Below, piece by piece: positions 1-6,816 of a stretch of 42,663 nt of DNA (positions are counted from its first letter, which is position 1; every line of letters begins with the position of its first letter). The stretch is taken from the NCBI GenBank assembly GCA_964463865.1, contig CAYXDX010000004.1, positions 1-42,663 on the forward strand, read 5' to 3'. The notes under the pieces were generated by a model, which made no database searches, was not told the DNA's origin, and saw only the letters and a program-made list of their open reading frames with translations. The stretch is from Ferroglobus sp964463865. GTDB taxonomy: Archaea; Halobacteriota; Archaeoglobi; Archaeoglobales; Archaeoglobaceae. A program made the position numbers and the translations under genes.

Positions 1-251
1 AGGTTGTCGGCGAGATCATCATTGACGGCGATTATTTCACCGTTAACGGGGGAGTAAATCTCGCTCGCCGCTTTGACAGATTCAACAACGGCGAAATCAT
101 CACCCTTGGCTAGTTTTTTGCCAACTTCGGGCAGTTCCAAAAACACCAAATCACCAAGCGCATGGCGGGCATAGGTGGTAATTCCAACCCATGCGGTATC
201 GCCTTCGATTTTAATCCATTCATGGTCATCGGTATATTTCACATTGCTCAT
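1..251 (-). CDS. gcvH: Glycine cleavage system H protein, C-terminally truncated by window edge
   Basis: GcvH carries a lipoyl group that shuttles the aminomethyl intermediate between the P, T and L proteins of the glycine cleavage system. About 83 residues are visible. They begin with the family's DDHEW motif near residue 8 and contain the lipoylation site ESVKAAS, followed by the usual SPVNGEI segment. The start at 251 is preceded by an AAGGAAG ribosome site. The style is proteobacterial, and the codons (CGC for Arg, GAT, GAA, ACC, ATT) are unlike the AGA/AGG/ATA-rich archaeal genes in the rest of the window. The identification is secure. Whether the gene truly belongs to this genome is not, because it meets a truncated archaeal ORF in an A-rich stretch. 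Confidence 0.88.
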   Translation of the reverse strand, partial: MSNVKYTDDHEWIKIEGDTAWVGITTYARHALGDLVFLELPEVGKKLAKGDDFAVVESVKAASEIYSPVNGEIIAVNDDLADN

Positions 252-441
252 TTTTATCTTCCTTTTTTGTTGTTATTTTTTTTCCTTTCTTGTCCTTAAT
301 GTAGTCTAAAATGAGCTTCTTGGCTTCTTCATGGGATATTTCACGCACAACTATGATTTTCTCAGATCTGATAATGCTTTCAAGCTCTTTTACTCTTCTT
401 TCGAGGTCTTCAATTCGCTTAATCAAGTTCGTTTCGAGCAT
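226..441 (-). CDS. Small coiled-coil archaeal protein, probably truncated at its C-terminus
   Basis: This 71-residue ORF starts at 441 behind a good AGGTGAT ribosome site. Residues 1-25 form a charged coiled coil (IEDLERRVKELE), followed by VVREISHEEAKKLILDYIKDKKGKK. From memory, small archaeal proteins of this kind usually continue with a winged-helix or MarR-like segment beginning near IYPSDI. Here the frame instead runs into low-complexity lysine and threonine codons and then into the gcvH 5' end, overlapping gcvH by 26 bases. It therefore looks like the N-terminal part of an archaeal regulator or antitoxin whose end is missing at the junction. Its function cannot be named. Confidence 0.55.
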   Translation of the reverse strand: MLETNLIKRIEDLERRVKELESIIRSEKIIVVREISHEEAKKLILDYIKDKKGKKITTKKEDKNEQCEIYR

Positions 442-616
442 AGTATTATCACCTAACGTTTGGCTTTATGCGCACAAATATTTCAAACTATCGTAAGCTA
501 TCATTTCATATCGTGGAAAACAGCAAAATATCTTTTTCGTGAAATAATTTTTTAACTTTCGAGTTACAGTGAAAGTTTGAATCTCGTGATTGAAGCTCCC
601 TTTTTGGGTGGGTTAA

Positions 617-796
617 ATGGATTACCGTTTCCGCGTCGTTATTAAGAGCGGGAACGGGAAAGACGAAGCTGTAAGCATCGACGCGAGGAAAATAGCCTTG
701 AGGAACAGCATAAGCAAGGTAAACGGGACTTACAAACTGGATTTAGAAAATGTTAGAATTGAGATGGGAGAAGACTTGGCAATGGAGTTCTGGTAG
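617..796 (+). CDS. Small hypothetical protein ending at TAG, with same-frame coding-like extension to 871
   Basis: The 59-residue ORF starts at ATG 617 behind a GGGTGGG ribosome site. The protein is mixed alpha/beta (MDYRFRVVIKSG, then ARKIALRNSISKVNG, then LDLENVRIEMGEDLAMEFW) and ends at an amber TAG at 794-796. The same frame continues without another stop for 24 codons to TAA at 869-871 and encodes an amphipathic helix (PPEKVREAIREYLEKA). Either the gene ends here by chance before open sequence, or it is an 84-residue gene split by one nonsense codon. It sits just upstream of a toxin-antitoxin cassette. I do not recognise the family. Confidence 0.5.
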   Translation: MDYRFRVVIKSGNGKDEAVSIDARKIALRNSISKVNGTYKLDLENVRIEMGEDLAMEFW

Positions 797-938
797 ATCT
801 TGACGTATTTGCTGCCGCCGGAGAAGGTAAGAGAGGCAATTAGGGAATATTTAGAAAAAGCAAGCTTCTAAAAAGCTGAAGGTTGAAATGTCTCAGGTAG
901 GCAAAAGGTATTTACTTTCTATTAGCGTACTATTAGAC

Positions 939-1169
939 ATGAACATAAGTGTGGAATTAACTCCAGAGTTGCTTGAATACATCGAGAAGAAGGTCAAGAG
1001 TGGCAAGTACAAGAGCAGGAGCGAGGTCGTGAGAGAAGCGATCAGAATGATGATGAAAGCCGACATAGAAAGACTTCTGGAAGAGATGGGCGTAGATCTA
1101 AAGAAGTTCGAGGAAGAAAGGGAGAAGGTCTCGGGTGAATTGATTGAAAAGAAGTACGGAAAAATTTAG
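939..1169 (+). CDS. Ribbon-helix-helix (CopG/ParD-type) antitoxin
   Basis: This 76-residue protein has an N-terminal RHH DNA-binding domain: beta strand NISVELTPELL, helix EYIEKKVKSGKY, then the SRSEVVREAIRMMM helix typical of the family. A charged C-terminal half presumably wraps the toxin. I chose ATG 939 over the upstream ATG at 888 because the RHH domain begins there and a TATA-like TTTACTTT lies about 25 bases upstream, which suggests a leaderless transcript. It overlaps the PIN toxin gene by 26 bases, the usual arrangement in type II modules, and would repress its own promoter. Confidence 0.8.
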   Translation: MNISVELTPELLEYIEKKVKSGKYKSRSEVVREAIRMMMKADIERLLEEMGVDLKKFEEEREKVSGELIEKKYGKI

Positions 1170-1593
1170 ACTCATTTTAGACACTAACGTTCTATTTTCC
1201 GCAATAAGGTATAGAGGTAAGCCGTTTGAACTGCTTGAAGAATCTGAAAAGAGAGGCGTTGAGATAATAATACCTGAATACGTCTACGATGAGCTCAGAG
1301 AGGTTTTTGAGAGGATCGGAGTTGACTTAACATTAGTGAAAAGTTTCCTTGCCACGTATACGAACATCACAATCGTCGGAAGAGGGTTTAGTGATGAACT
1401 CGTTAAACTCGCAAAGAGGGTTGCAGACAGAAAAGATCGCCCAATTTTCATTTACACGTTAATACTGCGCAAAGAAGAGCCATCTGCATACTTAGTTACT
1501 GGGGATAAGGCTTTAAGAGATGCGTTGAATGAGATCGAAGAGAATTCAGCTATTACAGTTGATGAGGCTTTAAAATTGATTAAAAGAAAATGA
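1144..1593 (+). CDS. PIN-domain ribonuclease toxin (VapC-like)
   Basis: The 149-residue PIN-domain protein shows the acidic metal-binding positions expected of the fold: Asp in LILDTNVLFSA near residue 13, Glu in VYDELREV near 50, Asp in the RKDRPI region near 97, and Asp in LVTGDKALRD near 120. PIN toxins are Mg-dependent endoribonucleases acting on tRNA, rRNA or mRNA. The TTG start lies inside the antitoxin gene, so translation is coupled. The protein is of the longer PIN (COG1569-like) kind rather than a classical ~130-residue VapC. The target RNA cannot be read from sequence. Confidence 0.8.
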   Translation: MKRSTEKFRLILDTNVLFSAIRYRGKPFELLEESEKRGVEIIIPEYVYDELREVFERIGVDLTLVKSFLATYTNITIVGRGFSDELVKLAKRVADRKDRPIFIYTLILRKEEPSAYLVTGDKALRDALNEIEENSAITVDEALKLIKRK

Positions 1594-1605
1594 GTTTTGG
1601 AGAGT

Positions 1606-1812
1606 ATGGTTTCAGTAAAATTTGATCCAGAAGTCAGTGCGATGTTCATACGGTTTAAGAAAGGGAAAGTGGTAGAATCTGAGCCTTTAGCTGATAATGT
1701 CGTCGTAGATCTGGATGAGAACGGAGAAGTTATTGGGATAGAGATCCTTTTGCCGGAGCTTAAAGAAGAGCAGAAGGAGTTTGTGGAAAGACTTGTGAAA
1801 GTTAAAACATGA
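1606..1812 (+). CDS. DUF2283 family small protein
   Basis: This 68-residue protein has the DUF2283 pattern: VKFDPEVSAMFIRFKKGKVVESE, then NVVVDLDENGEVIGIEIL. The family forms small beta-rich folds of unknown role and is common beside toxin-antitoxin modules in archaea and bacteria. ATG 1606 is preferred over TTG 1597 because it follows a GGAG and matches the usual family start. It begins 12 bases after the PIN stop, so it is probably co-transcribed as the third gene of the cassette. A function in the module (third antitoxin or modulator) is inference only. Confidence 0.75.
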   Translation: MVSVKFDPEVSAMFIRFKKGKVVESEPLADNVVVDLDENGEVIGIEILLPELKEEQKEFVERLVKVKT

Positions 1813-1926
1813 TTCCTACTTAATTACATTTATTAGCTTCGTCTTCTGTCTAACTTTTTAGTATTACAGCGAGTCGCTCCGAAAAACTCTCCGCTTCACC
1901 GGGAAGAGTGTAAGGAAATATCTGAA

Positions 1927-1954
1927 CTTTCAATCCTCTTTTCATCGAGATCGC
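1927..1954 (-). repeat. Solitary CRISPR-repeat-like sequence
   Basis: On the minus strand this 28-base stretch ends in GGATTGAAAG, the hallmark 3' end of many archaeal CRISPR repeats, and it has a plausible repeat length. Only one copy is present and no second repeat lies at spacer distance, so it is not an array. It lies in the intergenic gap between the DUF2283 gene and the phosphoglycolate phosphatase gene. It could be an array remnant or a coincidence. Confidence 0.25.
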
Positions 1955-1974
1955 CGCGCATCGCTGCGAGTGTG

Positions 1975-2634
1975 CTAAATCAGACCCAAGAACTCTAAAG
2001 CCTCCACGACGCCGTCTCCGTCTGGCTTGCTTGTCACGACGTCTGCAACCTCTTTCAGTCTCACGTCCGCGTTCGCCACGGCCACTCCTATTCCGGCGAC
2101 TTCGAACATCTCTATGTCGTTCTCCGAGTCTCCTATCGCGACTATCTTCTTGACGTCGATTCCGAGCTTTTCTGCTATGAACTGCAGCGCTTTTCCCTTA
2201 CTGACGTTCTCGTCTACTATGTGGTAGGCGAAACCAGAGTCTATTATTTTGACCCCCTTCGGGAGAAGTTTTCTCGCCTCGTCTATCGGGAAAGTTCTTC
2301 TCAGGCAAACTTCTGATTTTCTGTAGTCGTCGTCGAGCAACTCTACCTTGAAGTGTTTTTCGAGAAGTTTCGCAGCTCTCAGACACTTGCTTTTATCCCC
2401 GAGAACTATGTCTTCGCCGTCGTATTCGAACCGCACGACTCCTCCGTTCTCGCATATCACTATGTCCGAGACGCCGATGAGCTTTGCCGTTGTCCTTGCA
2501 AAGCAAGAAATGTTTCCGGTGGCAAGTATGACCGGAATCTTCAACTTTCTGAGAGCTTCCACGGCTCGGCAGTTCAGACTCCTGTCTCGATAGGTTATTG
2601 TTCCGTCTATGTCGATCGCGATGGCCTCGATCAT
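1975..2634 (-). CDS. pgp: Phosphoglycolate phosphatase, archaeal HAD type
   Basis: The 219-residue HAD-superfamily hydrolase hydrolyses 2-phosphoglycolate to glycolate. Motif I is DIDGT (Asp8 nucleophile, Asp10 acid/base). Motif II lies in LATGN, the motif III lysine is in the KGKAL region, and motif IV is GDSENDIEMF, which binds Mg. Length and the C2-type cap match the TA0175-like archaeal enzyme. It is divergent from mtrH with a 51-base gap that must hold both promoters. Other HAD sugar-phosphate phosphatases cannot be fully excluded, but the match to the archaeal phosphoglycolate phosphatase family is good. Confidence 0.85.
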   Translation of the reverse strand: MIEAIAIDIDGTITYRDRSLNCRAVEALRKLKIPVILATGNISCFARTTAKLIGVSDIVICENGGVVRFEYDGEDIVLGDKSKCLRAAKLLEKHFKVELLDDDYRKSEVCLRRTFPIDEARKLLPKGVKIIDSGFAYHIVDENVSKGKALQFIAEKLGIDVKKIVAIGDSENDIEMFEVAGIGVAVANADVRLKEVADVVTSKPDGDGVVEALEFLGLI

Positions 2635-2653
2635 CGCTTAGAGAATTTCGAAA

Positions 2654-2667
2654 CGTATTAATAATTT
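2654..2667 (+). promoter_or_regulatory. TATA-like element for mtrH
   Basis: An AT-rich TATTAATAATTT element lies about 25 bases upstream of the mtrH ATG at 2686, and there is no ribosome site between them. This fits a leaderless archaeal transcript. Placement is by pattern only. Confidence 0.5.
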
Positions 2668-2685
2668 GCCCGTCTCCGCAAACCT

Positions 2686-3519
2686 ATGATACCGAAGCTC
2701 GATTTTAGCAAAACCGTTCTGATCGGCAGCATATTCTACTCGAGGCACTCGATAGTTGAAGATCACGCTAAAGGTGAGTTCGACAGAAGCAAGGCCGAGG
2801 AGCTCATCAACAGGCAGGAGGAACTTTCCGACAAGTATCAGATATCTTCGACGCTCGACGTCGTCGCGGAAACTGGAGAAGCGATGGTAAAGTACCTCGA
2901 CTTCGTTCTCGACGTCTACGACAAACCGTTCATCCTCGACGGTTACGTTGAGGCGAGAGTTGCTGGTTTAAAATACGTAATCGAGCACGGTGTGGCCGAC
3001 AGGATAATCTACAACTCCATCAATCCGATAAACACCAACGACGAGCTGAAACTGATAAGGGAAGCAAAAATAAAATACGCAGTCGTCTTCGACTACGACC
3101 CCTCGTATACGACACCTTCAAGGAGACTCGCTTTACTTTCGGGTGACGGGAAGAAGGAGGGTCTGATACCGAAGGCAAAGAAGCTCGGGATCGAAGAACT
3201 TCTGATCGACGTGGTTCCGACGGACATAAAGAGCCTCGGCGAGGTCATAGAAACTCTGCTTCTCGTTAAGACGACGTATCCCTATCCTGCCGGGTGCGGA
3301 CCGGCGAACGTCTCCTACTACATGGCCGAGTATCTTAAAAAAGAGCTGGACGTTAAGGTCCTCGTCAGCAGCGTTGATTCAGTAGCTCAGCTTTTCAGCG
3401 ACTTCTTATTCTACGGTCCGATAGAAAGGGCTGAGATTGCTTTCGAAAGCGCGTTCGTAGTTGAAGAGGTCAAAGAAGGTCTGAGCGTTCCCATACACAG
3501 GATGGTGATGTCGGAATGA
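2686..3519 (+). CDS. mtrH: Stand-alone tetrahydromethanopterin S-methyltransferase subunit H-like protein
   Basis: The 277-residue TIM-barrel protein matches MtrH, the subunit that in methanogens moves the methyl group between methyl-H4MPT and the corrinoid of MtrA. The opening FSKTVLIGSIFYSRHSIV, the central DGYVEARVAGLKYV region and the PYPAGCGPANVSYY motif are characteristic. None of the membrane subunits (MtrA-G) is in the window, as expected for Archaeoglobales MtrH homologues. Its stop overlaps the start of the next gene by 4 bases (ATGA), so the two are translationally coupled and probably work together. The methyl acceptor is unknown; a corrinoid protein encoded elsewhere is likely. 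Confidence 0.85.
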   Translation: MIPKLDFSKTVLIGSIFYSRHSIVEDHAKGEFDRSKAEELINRQEELSDKYQISSTLDVVAETGEAMVKYLDFVLDVYDKPFILDGYVEARVAGLKYVIEHGVADRIIYNSINPINTNDELKLIREAKIKYAVVFDYDPSYTTPSRRLALLSGDGKKEGLIPKAKKLGIEELLIDVVPTDIKSLGEVIETLLLVKTTYPYPAGCGPANVSYYMAEYLKKELDVKVLVSSVDSVAQLFSDFLFYGPIERAEIAFESAFVVEEVKEGLSVPIHRMVMSE

Positions 3520-4979
3520 TTCGCGAAGTTCTTGAGGAATCCATCAAACTGCAGGAGGTCGCTGTAAGGACTATCGAAAGGCACAGGCACGAGAGCTTCA
3601 GAATCTCTCACGCCGAAGAATTTGCAAACGCTGTGAGGGAGATAAAAGTCAAAGAAGGACAGAACGAAAGCGCTCTGAACTTGTACAAAAACAGCGTTCT
3701 CAGTCACTACGAAATCCTGCTTGAATTAACTGACTCCATAACACCGTTCGAGTCTGCTTTCCTCGAATGGATGCAGACGCCGGTGGTCGTGGAGATCCTT
3801 TTCGAACTCGACCCGTCGTTCAGAGAGGCGGTCGAAACGTTCGCGAAGGCCGTGGACGAGAGCGACGATGTGCTTTCTCTCGAAGTTATGAGGCTCGCGA
3901 ACGGCTTTTATGGGGTAACGTCTGCGAAGGATTTCGCAGCAATACCAGGATCGACGTTCTCGGTTCTCGCGAAAATATCCGAAAGGGCAGACGTGGACAA
4001 GGATTACGCGATGGCAATACTTTCTTCGAAGTCGTGGGGGTTGAACACGTCCTACATTTTTGGAAACACCTTCTTAAGAGTTTTCAACGAGACCGGGGAC
4101 TTCGGTAGGTCGCTTGAGGCTGAAAAGGAAGCGATGAAAAGGATGTTGCTCGAACCGGTGAAACTGCAGGTTGAGATCATGAAATCGTTCGGATTCTCGT
4201 CTTTCGATCCGGCAGATTACATGAGGCGATACAGGGAGAGGATGCTGGAAACGGTTAAGAAAGCCCTCGACGATGTTCACATCGCCAACGTCGTCATGCT
4301 TCCGACACACGTCGGAGATATCGGTCACCACATTGGCTGGCAGTATTACAACATCTGCAGGGACGAGATGAACATGGAGCTTCTGAGAGTGCACCTCGCG
4401 TTCCTCAAGAGGAACCTCTTCAGAGCCTTCGAGGAGGGCTTCGTAAATAGCGTGTTCGACGTGTCGTATTTTGCTACGGGTCTTTCGGCTCTGTTAATTT
4501 ACCGAATTCTGTGGGACGAAGGCTTCACTGCCGAAATGCTCGCGAGACTGTTTACCGAGCGATTTTACAACTACGTAATGGCAAAGCAGTTCGAAAGGAA
4601 CGTCGTTAACGAACTGCACGTGAACGACCTTCTCGACTTCGCTTTTCGCGGGCAGAGGCTCGCGGAAAAAGGGTGGAAAATCGGAAAGTTCGAACCGGAC
4701 TTCGAAGACTACGAAAAGTCGATGCTTCACTCCGGAGAGCTTTACGCGTATCCGTTCTGCGCGATAACGACGAAGTTCGCAACTTTAATGAAGTTCGCGG
4801 ACATGCCGTGTTTGCTCGCTCCGGAGCCGATAAGCATTTCCGCGCTTGTTAACGCGGTGGCTTTAAATCCGGAAAAGCCGTTCGCACCAGTTAGCCTCTG
4901 TAAGAACTGCGCCACAGCTCACGTCCAGCCAGCCAAGTGTCTACACTGCGTCTCAAAAAATTTAAAGATCACTCAATAG
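3516..4979 (+). CDS. Conserved archaeal protein coupled to mtrH, with C-terminal CxxC-x9-CxxC
   Basis: This 487-residue, mostly helical protein has no signal peptide or membrane segment. I do not recognise a functional family with certainty; it may belong to DUF2193, an archaeal family with no assigned function. Visible marks are a His-rich central segment (VVMLPTHVGDIGHHIGWQYYN), which could bind metal, and a C-terminal zinc- or cluster-like motif with Cys462, 465, 475 and 478 spaced CxxC-x9-CxxC. It shares an ATGA overlap with mtrH, the strongest clue to its role: a partner, acceptor or regulator in a methyl-transfer reaction of H4MPT metabolism. It converges with the ferredoxin gene, overlapping it by 11 bases. 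Confidence 0.75.
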   Translation: MIREVLEESIKLQEVAVRTIERHRHESFRISHAEEFANAVREIKVKEGQNESALNLYKNSVLSHYEILLELTDSITPFESAFLEWMQTPVVVEILFELDPSFREAVETFAKAVDESDDVLSLEVMRLANGFYGVTSAKDFAAIPGSTFSVLAKISERADVDKDYAMAILSSKSWGLNTSYIFGNTFLRVFNETGDFGRSLEAEKEAMKRMLLEPVKLQVEIMKSFGFSSFDPADYMRRYRERMLETVKKALDDVHIANVVMLPTHVGDIGHHIGWQYYNICRDEMNMELLRVHLAFLKRNLFRAFEEGFVNSVFDVSYFATGLSALLIYRILWDEGFTAEMLARLFTERFYNYVMAKQFERNVVNELHVNDLLDFAFRGQRLAEKGWKIGKFEPDFEDYEKSMLHSGELYAYPFCAITTKFATLMKFADMPCLLAPEPISISALVNAVALNPEKPFAPVSLCKNCATAHVQPAKCLHCVSKNLKITQ

Positions 4980-5151
4980 TTATCGCGCCGACCGGACAGC
5001 TCTCCGCGGCTTCCTGACAGCAGTCGATGTTCGCCTCGCAATCTCCCACTACGTGGCTGATTCCGTCTTCGCCGAGCTTGAAAACGTCCGGACAGATTTC
5101 CTCACACAGACCACAGCCGGTGCACAAACTTTCGTCCACTTTCGCGGGCAT
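4969..5151 (-). CDS. Ferredoxin, single [4Fe-4S] type
   Basis: The 60-residue ferredoxin has Cys10, 13 and 16 (CTGCGLC) plus Cys52 followed by Pro (SCPVGAI) as the probable ligands of one [4Fe-4S] cluster. Cys20, 38, 44 and 45 are extra; Cys20 and one of 44/45 could form the disulfide known in Thermotoga and Pyrococcus ferredoxins. It is a soluble low-potential electron carrier, for example for CODH or formylmethanofuran dehydrogenase. It is divergent from the rubrerythrin-like gene, and a palindrome lies directly before its start. Confidence 0.9.
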   Translation of the reverse strand: MPAKVDESLCTGCGLCEEICPDVFKLGEDGISHVVGDCEANIDCCQEAAESCPVGAITIE

Positions 5152-5156
5152 GTTTT

Positions 5157-5175
5157 ATTTTGAACTTTTCAAAAT
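5157..5175. promoter_or_regulatory. Inverted repeat, 8-base arms with 3-base spacer, before ferredoxin gene
   Basis: The sequence ATTTTGAA-CTT-TTCAAAAT is a perfect 8+8 inverted repeat only 5 bases before the ferredoxin start, on the start side of the likely minus-strand TATA element (about 5170-5184). A protein bound here would block ferredoxin transcription. The gap also carries the promoter of the divergent rubrerythrin-like gene. Confidence 0.45.
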
Positions 5176-5225
5176 ATTAAAACCTAACGTTTCATTTTTA
5201 TACTTTCAGGTCTCAATGTCATCTG

Positions 5226-5426
5226 GTGACCGGCTTGAACGTTGAGGAGGTTCTCCGAAAAGCGCTCGAACTTGAAGAGATAGCGTTCGAGACGTATAAG
5301 AAGATGAGCGAGGAAACCGAAGATCCCGAAGTTAGGGAGTTGCTCGAAGTTCTCGCGGCTCAGGAGAGGGAGCACATAAGAATCATATCCGACAGGCTTA
5401 AGATGATCAAGTTCATGAAAAAGTAA
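5226..5426 (+). CDS. Rubrerythrin-like (ferritin-like) small protein
   Basis: The 66-residue protein is about half of a ferritin-like four-helix bundle. Helix 1 is VLRKALELEEIAFETYKKM with a metal-ligand Glu, and helix 2 is REHIRIISDRL with the ExxH-type ligand pair QEREH. It lacks the rubredoxin domain and the second helix pair of full rubrerythrin, so it would have to dimerise to form a di-iron site. The GTG start at 5226 follows a TTTTTATAC TATA-like box by about 27 bases. A role in peroxide or oxygen defence is inferred from the family and from the neighbouring ferredoxin. Its end overlaps the convergent gene by 14 bases. Confidence 0.7.
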   Translation: MTGLNVEEVLRKALELEEIAFETYKKMSEETEDPEVRELLEVLAAQEREHIRIISDRLKMIKFMKK

Positions 5427-6531
5427 CTGGGACGATGTAGAGGAATACCGAAGACAGTAGGACGAGAAGTGCTGCGAGCACCGTTCTCTTCAGAAGTCTT
5501 TTCTCTTCCATGGCCTCTGCGAGCGCTTCCGTGCAGTAAACTACCGCTGCCGTGAACGTCACGAGCGTTATTAACTTAATTCCCGCCGGCGTCCTTACGA
5601 GAGTTTCGCCCATGAAGTGTTCCCAGCTTCGCAGGGTGTAGTAAAACACTGCGACGAACTCGATGACCACGGCGCTCGCCTGAAGCGCGGAAGTCCTTTT
5701 CTGTATTCTGACGTTCTGAATCGACGCGTCGTTCAGGCTTCGCTGTATTTCCGAAAACTCTCTGTTCCTCAGAACGTCGAGTCTCATCTTCACGAGATTG
5801 AGGACGCTTTTGACACCCTCGAGGACGTTCTCCAAGGTCGATTCGACGTACTTAAAATACTCCAACCTGTCTCTCAGTCCGCCGATTTCGAGCAGTATCG
5901 ATCGGGTCTCCTGAAAGAACGTCTTTGCAACCCTTTCCGACGCCGTTATGGACTTCATGACCTCTTCGTTGAACGCTCTGAACCTCAGCAACCTCGAGAA
6001 AACGTCGGCTTGGATCGAAGAAAGCTCGGATATGATGTCTTCGAGCTCCTCAACTGACTTACTCGTCTTTATTAGTTCGGAGAGCTCCGTTAACCTCTTG
6101 CTGATGTTTCTGCTCTTTTCGATTAAGTTTTCCGCGGTGGAATTTCCTCCGTCGATTAAGGTTCTCGCCCGCGTCAGGTGAAAATCTAAGAGTGGGAAGA
6201 TTAGGTAGAAGAACTCCTCGTCGAACTTGCAGTCGACGAGTATTCTATCCTTCGTAAACCTCACCTTTCCGAGAGCGAACTCTTCGAAGTCGTCGCTTAA
6301 GCTTTCGAATACGACCTCGGTCCTTTTAATTACCTCGTCAGCCGGCGGATCGAGACCTCTCGTTACGACGAACTCTATGTCCCCTATTTTTCCGATCACT
6401 CCGTGCTCGGACCTCGCGAGAATTTCTACCTCTCCCTTCTTTTCTATCGTTATACGGAAGTCTCTCAGCTTGTCTTTCAGTATGTCCCTGTAGTCCTTCC
6501 CGGAGAAGTATATGTATACGAGTTTTTCCAC
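5413..6531 (-). CDS. Orphan coiled-coil membrane protein
   Basis: This is a 372-residue protein of no recognised family. Residues 1-110 are a soluble alpha/beta domain (MEKLVYIYFSGKDY, repeated short strands, GKIGDIEFVVTRG). Residues 115-270 are strongly helical and coiled-coil-like, with heptad leucines and many charges. The C-terminus carries three hydrophobic stretches that look like membrane helices (near ASAVVIEFVAVFYY, LITLVTFTAAVVY and VLAALLVLLSSVFLY). The layout of a cytoplasmic sensor or coiled-coil arm anchored by a C-terminal membrane bundle recalls CorA-like transporters, but no GMN motif is present. There are no operon partners on its strand. Confidence 0.7.
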   Translation of the reverse strand: MEKLVYIYFSGKDYRDILKDKLRDFRITIEKKGEVEILARSEHGVIGKIGDIEFVVTRGLDPPADEVIKRTEVVFESLSDDFEEFALGKVRFTKDRILVDCKFDEEFFYLIFPLLDFHLTRARTLIDGGNSTAENLIEKSRNISKRLTELSELIKTSKSVEELEDIISELSSIQADVFSRLLRFRAFNEEVMKSITASERVAKTFFQETRSILLEIGGLRDRLEYFKYVESTLENVLEGVKSVLNLVKMRLDVLRNREFSEIQRSLNDASIQNVRIQKRTSALQASAVVIEFVAVFYYTLRSWEHFMGETLVRTPAGIKLITLVTFTAAVVYCTEALAEAMEEKRLLKRTVLAALLVLLSSVFLYIVPVTFS

Positions 6532-6579
6532 GAATTTTCATCCGATTTTCTCGAATAAGTTCTTATCGGCTGCGTAAGA

Positions 6580-6588
6580 TTTAAATAC
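6580..6588 (+). promoter_or_regulatory. TATA-like element before DUF5371-type gene
   Basis: TTTAAATA-type sequence about 35 bases upstream of the ATG at 6622. An AGGTGATC ribosome site lies between, so this transcript would carry a short leader. Confidence 0.45.
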
Positions 6589-6621
6589 CTTCGATCTCAT
6601 CATCATTATAGGTGATCTGAA

Positions 6622-6816
6622 ATGGTAAAGATCGTGCACGCTCAAACCGTGTTGCCCGAAGATGTGCTCAACGAGTTAAAGAAGAAGACCGGTGAAAGCG
6701 CTACAAAGGATGCGATAGCGAAGGCAGTCGAACACTACCTTATGTGTCCGTACACTCACGAGGAACCGATAGAAAAGAAGCTCGAGGAAGTTCTCAAAAA
6801 GAAAAGGAAGATTTAG
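6622..6816 (+). CDS. DUF5371-type small archaeal protein
   Basis: The 64-residue protein begins MVKIVHAQTVLPEDVLNELK and continues KTGESATKDAIAKAVEHYLMC, which I recall as the archaeal DUF5371 pattern. The strand followed by two helices with a SATKDAIAKAVEHY segment resembles a ribbon-helix-helix DNA-binding fold, so it may be a small transcription regulator. The start is set by a near-perfect AGGTGATC ribosome site. The gene stands alone and converges with the dehydrogenase operon, with a 4-base overlap at the stop codons. Confidence 0.65.
   Translation: MVKIVHAQTVLPEDVLNELKKKTGESATKDAIAKAVEHYLMCPYTHEEPIEKKLEEVLKKKRKI

Noticed and set aside
1813..1974. tRNA or C/D box RNA in the gap before the phosphatase gene
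   Set aside because: No cloverleaf, no CCA-ready stem and no C/D box pair could be found by eye on either strand.
5413..6531. CorA magnesium transporter
   Set aside because: The coiled-coil plus membrane layout is similar, but the GMN signature before the membrane exit is absent and there are three rather than two membrane segments.
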